DNA of 64,000 nt from Charina bottae (lineage: Eukaryota > Chordata > Lepidosauria > Squamata > Charinaidae): assembly GCA_023362775.1 (NCBI GenBank), contig JALMGJ010000013.1, positions 27,444,274 through 27,508,273 of the forward strand, written 5' to 3'. The notes under the pieces were generated by a model, which searched no databases, was not told the origin of the DNA, and saw only the letters and a program-made list of their open reading frames with translations. Below, one piece after another: positions 1 through 9,510 of the stretch (positions within the stretch are counted from its first letter, which is position 1; each line of letters opens with the position of its first letter). Position numbers and translations under genes: made by a program.

Positions 1-78
1 CAATGCATCTGGAAGGCATCAGATTGTGAGAGAGATGATTTGATATGATTTGTTGAGCCTGAGTTAGACCATGTGCGA

Positions 79-107
79 GTGTGTGTGTGTGTGTGAGAGA
101 GAGAGCT
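79..107. repeat. (GT)n-(GA)n microsatellite
   Basis: gtgtgtgtgtgtgtg followed directly by agagagagagag. Confidence 0.85.
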
Positions 108-672
108 CATGCAAGTGTGCATGCTTTTCCTTCAGTTAAATGTTGTCAGTGGACTTCACTCTTAAAACTCAAAGGAAAATTCAGCCTTCCTGCAAACTGA
201 ATTTCCAAGCCATGTCTTGAGTTTGCTGTAAATCGTGTTGTTCCAGCTCAGGATAATGTTATGTACTGTTTGCAAGTCCCTAAGTTCTTATCAACCCCTT
301 GTGAGCATATCTTTTATGAGGCTGTTATACTGAAATATGTTTCCAAAGATTTGTCATCAGTTCTGTACTATTAAACTAAAAAAAACAAAAATCCCTTTTT
401 GAGAATGAGCCAGCCATTGAAGGGGACACGTCCCCTTTTATTTAGACATGCACAAGGAGGTGTACAAAAAATAGCTAATCATGCAGAGACACATCCAGTA
501 CACTCCTTTGAGGACAAAGTGTTCTGCACTGCACACAGACACACACCATCTCAGGAGTGACTGATCCATCTGTAAGTGATGTACAAACAGGGGAACATTT
601 GTATCCACCCTCTGTGGAGGCATGGGTGTGCCCAGGGGGCCAAAGGATGAAATGTGCAAATACCACTTATAG

Positions 673-934
673 CAGAGCTTTCCAAACTGTGTGTCGGGAC
701 ACGTTAGTGTGTCAGCTGCAGTGTCTGGGTGTGTCGGGGCTGCTGCTGCTGCCTCCAAGCCCTGCCAAGATTCCACACAGGTCCTAGTGCCTGCCTTGTG
801 CCTTGCCGCCTCCAAACCTGCTGTGATTCCGCGCAGGTCCTAGTGCCTGCCTAGTGCCCTGCTGTAAGAGTGTGTCGCGAAATGATGCATGTCTAAAAAG
901 TGTGTCACCAGCATGAAAAGTTTGGAAAGCTCTG
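673..934. mobile_element. GC-rich hAT-like MITE, copy 1
   Basis: Ends cagagctttccaaactgtgt and agtttggaaagctctg, flanked by acttatag and acttacag. The termini and 8-bp duplication are of hAT type. Confidence 0.85.
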
Positions 935-1278
935 ACTTACAGCATCAAACATTGGGACACAAATATGTAGGGCAGGGTTATGCACGGTGACACCACTGCA
1001 CCTGTGTTACAGTTTTGCATCCTTGGGGCTTCTGTGGACATTGCTGCCTGGAGGCTGGCAGGTAGGGACCAGAGAGCAGAACTGTGATTCATACAGAGAC
1101 ACAGCAGGGGCCTTGGACTTCTATTGCTTGAATTTATTTGTCACACCACGCTGACCTGAGCGAGCTTGTAGCCTGGGAATCACAACTTTAAGAGTCCAAG
1201 AATTCAGTCTTGCGGAAGCCCGACCTCAGGATCGGTGGTGCTTTTCCTTCTGGTGTTTGCACATGTCCTCTTGCTCAG

Positions 1279-2977
1279 GATAATGAAAGACGACGTGGAG
1301 GAGGAGATAGAGCAGAATCTGACCCAGGTGGACAGTATGCTGAGTAACCTGCGCAGTATGGCAGTGGATATGAGCAACGAAATTGATGTCCAGAGCAAGC
1401 AGGTGGACAATATCAAAGATAAGGTGAGTGACGCACTCAGCCGTGATTAAGATGCAATTAAATTTATAACATAAAGGTAGCCGAGTTTCTGTATCCAAAT
1501 TCATAACTTGAGTAAACGATGCAGATTAATGGCTTTCCCCTCACCAAGTCCTACCTTGCCTGTTTCCCACATGTTCACCTGTCAACAATCTGCAGAGCCT
1601 GCAAGGTTTTCTTGTCCGTTGGGCACCCAAGCTTTAGGGCTCTTTTCTTTGTGTTAGCAGTTCAACAATGCCTCCCTCTCCCCCTCTCTCTACTTGAACT
1701 GCAAGCCATGGTTGATATACCTGGTTGCAAGATGCTGTGTGCCATCACTTCACCATTACAGCTTGCAAGGGGCTTTTAAAGGCAACAGAGGAATGGCATC
1801 TTTGCAGCCAGGAATTTTTTTCTCATGGCAATTGCTCAGCATTTTTTGGGGGGGTGGGCAAACAACAAGACAAATGCAGACACATATTGAAGATAGGAGT
1901 GGAGGTGAGGGAGAGATGATAGTGATATTTTTAAAATTTCTCTGTGTGTGTAGTAGGGCTGCGGGGTGCTGCACCAGCACCAGCACACTGATTGGGATGA
2001 CCTGTTTTGCCCTGTTCTATTAATTTGTTGGAGGTGGGCACTGGTATTCTTCCTATTCTCAGTGTTTCAATGTCGAATGGAGCGAAGACGACCAGAGGTT
2101 GCTTGTGAAAGATTGTGATGGGGAGGTGCCTTTTTGTTGTTTATTCGTTCAGTCGCTTCCGACTCTTCGTGACTTCATGGACCAGTCCACGCCAGAGCTT
2201 CCTGGCTGGACACTTATGTTATGGGGATGGGGTCACCATCCCCAGCTCCCCCCATGGTTGAGTCTGTCACCTCCAGAATATCATCAAATATGCTGCTGTG
2301 GCTATTTCTTGATTCAACAGCAGAGGGCACTATTGCTTTATTATTTAAAAGGCAAAGGCTCCCTCCAGCTGAGCTGATGATTAAGTTGGCAACAACTTGG
2401 AAGAGGTTTGCATTGCCATTTCTGGGATATCTTTCTACAGGGGTGTCTGCAGCAAAGCACGTCGTTGCTCTGCACTGACATCACTGCACAAGCCTCTCCT
2501 TGATGTGCCTGTGTCAGGTCAGCACTGCAGGGCTGGGCTTGCATGGTGACATCACTGCATGGGCATTCTGTCCCTTGCTTGCCAGCAAAAAACAGGCCAG
2601 TCAGCCCAGCCGGCTTGTTTTCTGCTGGCAGCTGCGATTACTGTTCAAGAGAGGCTGCCTGCAGCCTGATAATGCTGGATTGCTTTTTGTTGGCAAGGAA
2701 TGATTAAAGCGCATTTTTTTAAAAAAAAAATGCTGCCCTCTGCTTGGATTTTTAAAAAGTTTTCTGGGAATCAAGTTATGCAGATGCCCCTGCCCCATAG
2801 ATACCCCAGGTAGGAGCAGAATCTGTTTCAGCAGCGGCCTGGGCAATCAATGGGGACAACAATGAGTTCCCTGGACCCCATCTCCCCTCGTTTCCTCCTT
2901 CTCTCCAGGCCAATGCCAACGTGATCAGCATCAACGAAGCCAACAACCAGACCAGCAAGATGCTGAAGAAAGCCTGA
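1279..2977 (+). CDS. SNAP-23/25-type t-SNARE, last two coding exons (5' part outside window)
   Basis: Exons 1279-1423 and 2909-2977 are bounded by ctcag and ctccag acceptors and a gtgagt donor; TGA is at 2975-2977. The peptide is the C-terminal Qc SNARE helix of a SNAP-23/SNAP-25 family protein: heptads EEIEQNLTQVDSMLSNLR, then NEIDVQSKQVDNI with the zero-layer Gln, ending INEANNQTSKMLKKA. In this family the protein is held on the plasma membrane by a palmitoylated linker and pairs with syntaxin and VAMP to drive vesicle fusion; the N-terminal helix and linker must lie left of the window. Residues agree about equally with SNAP-23 and SNAP-25 (LTQV and MSNEID favour SNAP-23), but the tail after the helix differs from both, so a separate paralogue is possible. 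The family call is firm; the paralogue is open. Confidence 0.88.
2133..2225 (-). mobile_element. Bov-B-type 3' tail fragment
   Basis: cgttcagtcgcttccgactc and ttcgtgacttcatggaccag match the 3' terminal region of the Bov-B copy at 8813. It may be the tail of a Bov-B-mobilised SINE. It is in the last intron of the SNAP-type gene. Confidence 0.7.
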
Positions 2978-3450
2978 GGCCACTTCTGCCCCTTGCTACC
3001 CCTGCCCCACACCTTCGCAAAATGCAGCCAGTTACCGACTTCTTCCGCCCTGCGCTCCGGAGTGGATTCATTCCAACCCAAGCAATTTAAATCAAGTTTC
3101 CTGTGTGACTCGCATCCATTTTCCGAACCAACATGCATGCTTAGAGGTTGCTCAAGAGACGCCCAAGTGAACGGCGAGCCTGTAGACAAGTGGGCCCAAC
3201 CCAAGCTTTGGCGCCGGTGGGGTTATTTTTCCCCTGGCACAAGAACCCGCTGGGCTCTCTCTGTGCGTCTGCAAAAAAACCCAACGCCTCTTTCATGGCT
3301 AAGGTGTCCAGCCAGGAAGCCCCCTTGCTGGAGAGCACGTCCGGCTGACGAGGGAAGGAATTGTCTCCGGATGAACCGAGACCGATTGGGCTGCTTCTGT
3401 GGTTCCCCCGGGAAAGAACCGGGAGTTGCTCTTTTTCAGCCAGATGGGAA

Positions 3451-3456
3451 AATAAA
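3451..3456 (+). terminator. Candidate polyadenylation signal of the SNAP-type gene
   Basis: The first AATAAA downstream of the stop codon, giving a 3' UTR of roughly 500 bases. Later AATAAA motifs (about 4819) could extend it across the convergent COX7A exon. Confidence 0.5.
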
Positions 3457-3727
3457 GGTCCGCGCAATTTGGCTTAGCGCAGCCAGGAATGTTTCCTTGA
3501 ATTGGAAGCCGGAGGTTACCGAGGTTGGCGAGTTGAAGAGCTCAGGGCCATCCATACAGAGATGGGGTGACCGTAGTGAGAGGCAGGGATACCTCCGCCG
3601 CGGTATCGACCTGATGATGCGGCCAGAGGGGCGTCCATAAAAACAACCAACGCCCCAGCTTGTCGGTTTGTTTATTGTGCTTCATCCAGCCTTCCCCAAG
3701 CTGAGATCCTCCAGGTCTATCCAGAAG

Positions 3728-3862
3728 CAGCGTTTCTCAACCTGGGCCACTTTAAGACGTGTGGACTTCAACTCCCAGAGTTCCCCAGCCAGCATGGCTG
3801 GCTGGGGAATTCTGGGAGTTGAAGTCCACACGTCTTAAAGTGGCCCCTGTTGAGAAACGCTG
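3728..3862. mobile_element. Fold-back hAT-like MITE
   Basis: A nearly perfect hairpin: cagcgtttctcaacctgggc at one end and its complement at the other, meeting at gccagcatggctggctgggg. It is in the region between the convergent SNAP-type and COX7A genes. Confidence 0.85.
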
Positions 3863-4061
3863 AGCCAGGCTGACCTACTGACAGGGCACCGAACCGGGGA
3901 AGGCTGGCCATGCAGTGACTTTGGCCTGACAACGCCGACCAGACCGACGGGCCCAGGCCAGAAAACGCAAGAAGGCAGCCGCCAGTGTCCGGCCCACGCA
4001 TGCCTGAAAATGTGGCTTGGCTTACATGTTGCTGTGGATTTCAACGTGCCTGTTTTTTTTT

Positions 4062-4067
4062 TTTATT
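4062..4067 (-). terminator. Candidate polyadenylation signal of the COX7A gene
   Basis: AATAAA on the minus strand about 275 bases after the COX7A stop codon. It leaves about 0.6 kb to the nearest poly(A) signal of the convergent SNAP-type gene. Confidence 0.5.
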
Positions 4068-4341
4068 TACAGTAAATCTGTTCTGACTTTTAATGTGAGT
4101 GACGGTAAACACAGTGGGTTCTAAAGTCCAGGCAAACCATTTTATTTGTTCTGTTTGTTTATTTGTGTTTCGATACAGACCGTGTACGCTCCTGGCGTTT
4201 TGAAAAATGCTTCCTTCAACCTCCGCAGGTCTGGTCGTTCCTCTCCCCAAAATAGGATTCGCTCTTCTCTGCTTCTGGCATTTGGCAGCAGGAGCAGCGT
4301 CAAGGGGGGTGGGTCCGAGCAGGGTCCGGGCTGGCTCCTTC

Positions 4342-7300
4342 TCAATTGTGCTTTTTGGGTTTTCCAAGGAGGTACAAGGAATAGATCGCGTACCCGGTGG
4401 CTGGGGAAGAACATTTTGAAACAGGCTTAGTGAATTAATTTGGCTGCTTAACTCATCTGGTCAGGCTCCAGAGGCGCTGCGGAGAGAGTCTCTGAGCCCA
4501 AACCCTTGAACTGGGGGGAGCTGGATTTCTGTTATAGTGGGGGGGGGGGTTGTGTGTGCGTATGTATGTATGTTATACATAAAAGTCTGCTGTGAGTTGA
4601 AGCAATGTTGCGTTCATGTGAACCCTTTTCACAGTAACCCTCTTCTCTGGACACCCCGTTGTTTTTTTCCTTCCCCCTTTTACAGATGACAGTGTTATGG
4701 CCAAAACTTCCACGTTTTCTGTATCGTTTTCTCCTGTTTTCCCCTCAATCCAGCTTGGTGCCCCTTCTCTGTCTTTGCGATGGAACTCCAGCTGCAGTTA
4801 TACCCTAACCCTAACTTAATAAAAAGTTTCCTAATAAAACAAACAAGCAAACAAAAGTTTCTTAACCCTGACCCTGAGCATCTCCTCTCGTCCCACTGGG
4901 GAAGAGTTTAATTGTAATTTCTTCATCCTCATCGCCATCAGAAGGAGAATTACTAATGGGGAACAGGAATTGACAATCCCACATCCCTGCTGAGGCCGAA
5001 CAGAAAGCAATAGAATTGGACCGTCCTAAAGAAGGAAATCTTATTTAACATTACAGGAACCATTTGCTGAATGAAGCCATTCCAGCGGGAGGAGGACGCT
5101 GGGGGTGTCTGCAGGGGGTGTCAAGAAAACTCAAGGTGGGGGCTGCAATGGTGGGACTGAAGCTCCACCTGCTGTATATGTGCAATGCATCTTGACTTTT
5201 TTTACCACACTCTGCGGACACCCTGGGTTGGACGGTATGCTTGTGTTTTAATTCCAGTTCACAGTAAAACAGCAATGCCTTTGCTGACTTGAAAGCTGTA
5301 AGGAAGTTTTGTTAGCTCAATGCATTTAGATTTGATTGAACGTACAAGTCAACCAGCTTCTCCGCCTCCTGGAGGTGAAGGTTTTAGTAGGGGTTTCTGC
5401 AATGTTCAAAGGCACTTAACAGCTCTCTGTGCATTGACTAAGAAATGGTATCTTTTCTGAACAACTGGAGTTACCTACTTTTGAACTACACTGAATCAAG
5501 ATGGTACATATGTTAGCTGATTAGGTGCCATTAAGTTGGATCCAGCTCCTGGTAATGTAAGGACAAACACTCATCATTTTGACCTATCTTTAATCGCAAA
5601 ACAATTTCCACTATTCACTGCAAGAAACCTATGCTGCATTACATCCTACATTAAACGGTACACTCTTTGGGAATGCCAGTGTCCATTGCTAGAAGGGGCA
5701 GGCATGTGGGTATGGGTATAAATAGGGGCTGCCCCCCTGCTTAGAGCCAAAAGACAAATGGAAGCGTCCCCAGCAGATGGTTGACTATCCCTGCTTGAAG
5801 ACATCCCAGGATCTGGATGGGAAACTGGTCCTACTCCTAAACCAATCTTACTATCAGTCATTTCTTCCTGGCATTCAGTCTGTCTGTCTTCCTGCTCCTT
5901 AAGGCTATTACTTTGCATCCAGCTGCTGGACCTATAAAGAGCATCTCGTGGTCTTCTCCTGCCTGACAGCCTTTCAGGTGTTTGAGGAGCAGCGCCGAAC
6001 CGGCCTCACAGCGGAGCCTACCAAGGCGTTTCCTCAATCTCATCTAGTAGGACTCCATTTCTGGTTTCCTGATCGTTCGCAGCCGAAGGCAACACGCTGG
6101 GGACGACAGCTGAGCTAACTGAGGAACACAGCCCACCACCCTGACTTTGCACATCCCCGAACTATTCTTGGCATTTTTTTAAAAAGGAGAAAGTTCTCAG
6201 CAGGGGTGCCCATCTGCTACCATGGCATTCAGTTCTATTCTTCGTCTTGTCTTAAGACTTAAGGGGGAGTGGTGCAACTTCTCCTCTGGATCGCCAGCAG
6301 GCATGTCTGCAGGGGACGCGATGCGCATGAAAAACGGGTGGAGCTTTGAATGCCACCTCGTGGCCGCCATCTTGACCTTCCGGGTCACACCCTGCAGACA
6401 TCCCTGAGTGTCACCGTGAAAAGGGCTGTTTCGTTTCAGGGCTGTTCTGCACCATCTTGGGAGAAGTGAGAACCCAAGTCCTGTTCTCGCCCAGAGGAAA
6501 GGATCAGCGGGAGCCCCTTCCTTCCCTTCCCCACCTCTCTTGGCCTGCTCAGAACCCAAAGGGGGCCAGACAGAGATGCCCTCCTGCGCTCCTCACTTCC
6601 AGGGAAGGAGCCCGGAGCTCCTCTTTCCTCCAGGGAGGGAGGCTGAGGGACCCTCCTTGCAACCTGGGCTGTATGTCTCCAGGGGGCCTGCAGCGGGGGT
6701 CAAAAAAGTCAAGATGGCAGTCACGGCCACCGTCTTGACTCTTCTGACCACCCCCACCTCCCTCCCAGCATCAAAATTAGGATGGGGAACGGTAGGATTC
6801 GCTTACCCAAGGTGGTGACGGCCATGGTGATGCGGTACATCAGGAGATCGGTGGTCCCCTTCTTCAGATGCACAGGCAAGTCATTGTCCGCCTGGGGGGG
6901 AGGCACAAGAATCCCACTTCATTGGACCCTGATCCCGGAGCAACCCCTTTTACTACAGCTGCCCGAGGGGGCACATCTGGAATGTGGAAAGCATGCTTGC
7001 GCCACACGACTGTCACCCTGCCCATTCATTTAAAACGTCTCCTGTGGTGAGGAGAGATTTTAGCTAATTACAAAGCATATTTGTGCCAGGAGGCAAAGCA
7101 GCCAGCTCGCTGGCCTCCGTGGTCCCAAGGCTTATTTGAGTCCGCTTTGCTGGCCCACACCGACTTTTTCTCGTACCATACAAGTGTGCTGTGCAACAGC
7201 GCAACGTTGGGGCCATAAAGCAATTGCTGCCATACGGTAAATCCAAACAGTCCGTACACTGTAGGTCCGCCCCACGATTGACCCTTTGCTGAGGGGTCGT

Positions 7301-9510
7301 ATGACTGGTTCTTGCCGTTGAAGGAATTCTCTATTCTGTGGCTTTGCACACCCAGCGCTCTTTCCTCCGAAGTTTTTTGGGCTGGAGCTTCCTTTTGTAT
7401 GTACAGGTAGTCCTCGCTCAACGACCACGATTGGGACTGGAATTTCAGTTGCTAAGGGAAGCGGTCATTAAGCAAATCCGACCCGATTTTACGACCGTTT
7501 TTGCGGCAGTCATTAAGCGAATCATGCAGTTCCCCATTGATTTTGCTTGCCAGAAGCTGGCCAGGAAGGTTGAAAATGGGGATCACGTGACCACAGGACA
7601 CTGTGATGGTCATAAATGCGAACTGGTTGCCAAGCACCCAAATCGTGATCACGTGACCGCGGGGAGGCTGCGAAGGTCCTAAGTGTGACGACCAGTTGTA
7701 AGTCATGTTTTCCAGCACCGTCATAAGTCCGAGCTTTCACTAAACAAATGGTTGTTAAGCAAGGACTACCTGTAAAGGCTAGGATTTTTGGATTTACAAA
7801 CACACACACACACACACCGGTAGCTCTGTACCAGCACTTTGGGTAACATTCAGCAACTCACCTCTTGGTCCTTTTTAATTCATTCCGACATTACTTGGTT
7901 TTCAGCACCTGCCCCGTTTCCCTCTGCATATATTCTTGCAGGGGATCTGACAGAGACCAGCTCCAGCCCCAAGGTGGGGGTCCTTTTTCTGGGTTCAGGT
8001 AACATTTTTGGACCGTAAACAAATGGGATGAGGCTGCACAACCTGCCAAGTTTCCCACCAGAAATGCCCAAGCCCCCCCTCACAGGAAAGCTACCTGAAT
8101 TTAGCATGTTGGGCAAATGCAGCGGCTACAGCTTTAATTGATCTGATTAAATGAGTTCTGAACACAGCTGGGTGCAAGACAAGAAGCGGAAAGACAGAAA
8201 TTTGCATTCACTTTGGAGATGCCAATTTGTGTGTGGGGGGTTGTAATCTGTTCAATCATGTCCAATTCTCGGCGACTGCCTGGACAAGTCCCTGCAGTTT
8301 TCTTGGCAAGGATTTTCAGAAGGGGTTTGCCATTGCCTCCTTCCCAGGGCTGAGAGGGAGTGACTGGCCCAAGGCCACCCAGCTGGCTTCGTGCCCAAGG
8401 CGGGACTAGAACTCACCGTCTCCCGGCTTCTAGCCCGGTGCCTTAACCACTAGACCAAACTGGCTCTCTAATTTGTATTAGCAAGGCACAATTATGTTAT
8501 CCAATATTAACCATGAACTGTGTGGTTCTCTTCATTTTTGCTCCTTGATCTTTTTATTAGAAAAACTTTAGAAACATGGTGTTAGAAACCGTAGACAGAA
8601 GAAACTTAATCCACATGAAACATGGGGTCGGTAGGCATCCATAACAAGCTACTCTGATGTCAGACTGATCACACATGCATCATGATGTCATTGTACAAAT
8701 TGCACAGTCATGTACATGAGAAATGATTTCTGATGCAAGCAGGTAACTCACACCGTGAGCACGATGATGCGAGGGGGCAGATGTCAACCCCCTCCCCCAT
8801 GGAGGCCAGTGCTTGTTGTTGTTGTTGTTCAGCCGTTTAGTCGTGTCCGACTCTTCGTGACCCCATGGACCATAGCACGCCAGGCCTTCCTGTCCTCCAC
8901 TGTCTCCCGGAGTTTACTCAAATTCATGTTCATTACATCGGTGATGCTATCTAACCATCTCATCCTCTGCCGTCCCCTTCTCCTTTTGCCTTCAGTCTTT
9001 CCCAGCATCAGGGTCTTTTCCAGTGAGTCCTCTCTCCGCATTAGGCGGCCAAAGTATTTGAGCTTCAGCTTCAGGATCTGTCCTTCCAAGGAGCAGTCAG
9101 GGTTGATTTCCTTTAGGATTGACTGGTTTGACCTCCTTGCAGTCCAAGGGACTCTCAAGAGTCTTCTCCAGCACCACAGTTCGAAAGCATCAATTCTTCG
9201 GCGCTCAGCATTTAAAATGTTTATAGTAACCTGCAAGGCGGGTCAAACTGGCAAGATGGCAACCCTGACTGTGCAAGCGAAGCCTCACTTTTTAAAAATG
9301 TGTTACCTATGCAATGCAAGTGAAAAAGGGGTGTGGTTGCAGGTTCTAGCTCAGCCTCCTCACACTCGGGTTGAGCATCGTAATATAACGACAGTTGTCT
9401 GGATGCAGCCAACTTCTTACCTGGAAGATCTTCTGATATTCAGGAACTTTATTTTCCAGTTGCCGGGCAGAAGTGGTGGTGAAGCATCGGAGGGACCGTA
9501 CACGAGCCAC
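4342..9510 (-). CDS. COX7A1: Cytochrome c oxidase subunit 7A (COX7A1-like), exons 2-4; exon 1 uncertain
   Basis: Three minus-strand exons join in phase: 9421-9510 (ends KVPEYQKIFQ), 6807-6891 (ADNDLPVHLKKGTTDLLMYR, then ITMAVTTL) and 4342-4400 (ATGYAIYSLYLLGKPKKHN then TGA). Donors are gtaaga and gtaagc; acceptors are ggctag, ccccag and ccccag. The pattern 'xKQKxFQ, DNDxPxxLKxG, xxLYRxTM, GxxYxxYxL' is the nuclear-encoded COX7A family, a small single-helix subunit of mitochondrial complex IV. Exon 2 begins with Arg/Ser/Thr-rich residues (RVRSLRCFTTTSAR) typical of a mitochondrial presequence. Exon 1 must end in phase 0; the best candidate found is an ATG at about 12070 ending before a gtatgc at 12021-12026, but this is weak. 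The spacing of aromatic residues fits COX7A1 better than COX7A2L. The gene converges on the SNAP-type gene. Confidence 0.8.
6300..6406. mobile_element. Short MITE with gtctgcaggg termini
   Basis: Runs from caggcatgtctgcagggga to ccctgcagacatccctg with inverted ends and an interior containing gccgccatcttgacc. Related pieces are seen at about 5100-5210, 6675-6755, 9237-9320, 58485-58560 and 60026-60120. Confidence 0.65.
7404..7772. mobile_element. Tigger-like MITE, copy 1
   Basis: Begins caggtagtcctcgctcaacg, ends aaggactacctg, flanked by TA. The long imperfect terminal inverted repeats and TA duplication fit a non-autonomous Tc1/mariner (Tigger-type) element. It lies in COX7A intron 2. Confidence 0.85.
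8240..8468 (-). mobile_element. tRNA-derived SINE, family E
   Basis: Read on the minus strand it begins with a tRNA-like promoter: A-box tttggtctagtggttaaggc and B-box gagttctagtcccgcc, then a body with tgggtgaccttgggccagt. The left part is joined to a short second segment. Confidence 0.8.
8813..9225 (-). mobile_element. Bov-B (RTE) LINE, 3' end
   Basis: The minus strand from about 9225 encodes the C-terminal part of the Bov-B reverse transcriptase protein (RRIDAFELWCWRRLLRVPW, then GKRRRGRQRMRWLDSITDVM) with no stop for about 130 codons, followed by the characteristic 3' end: on the plus strand, ttagtcgtgtccgactcttc and gaccccatggaccatagcac. This is one of the best-known horizontally transferred vertebrate elements, shared by squamates and ruminants. 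The copy is 5'-truncated and lies in COX7A intron 2. Confidence 0.93.

Larger units (their letters stand above)
1..1278. other. Intron of the SNAP-type gene
   Basis: Contains a (GT)n/(GA)n microsatellite at about 78-107 and a GC-rich hAT-like MITE at 673-934. No further exon of the gene was recognised. Confidence 0.6.

Noticed and set aside
2993..3640. 215-codon open frame after the SNAP stop codon
   Set aside because: It lies in the 3' UTR, has no family motif and overlaps a frame of equal quality on the other strand.
4800..4875. taccctaaccctaactt and ttaaccctgaccctgag as an interstitial telomere
   Set aside because: Only two perfect CCCTAA units; too short and surrounded by ordinary A-rich sequence.
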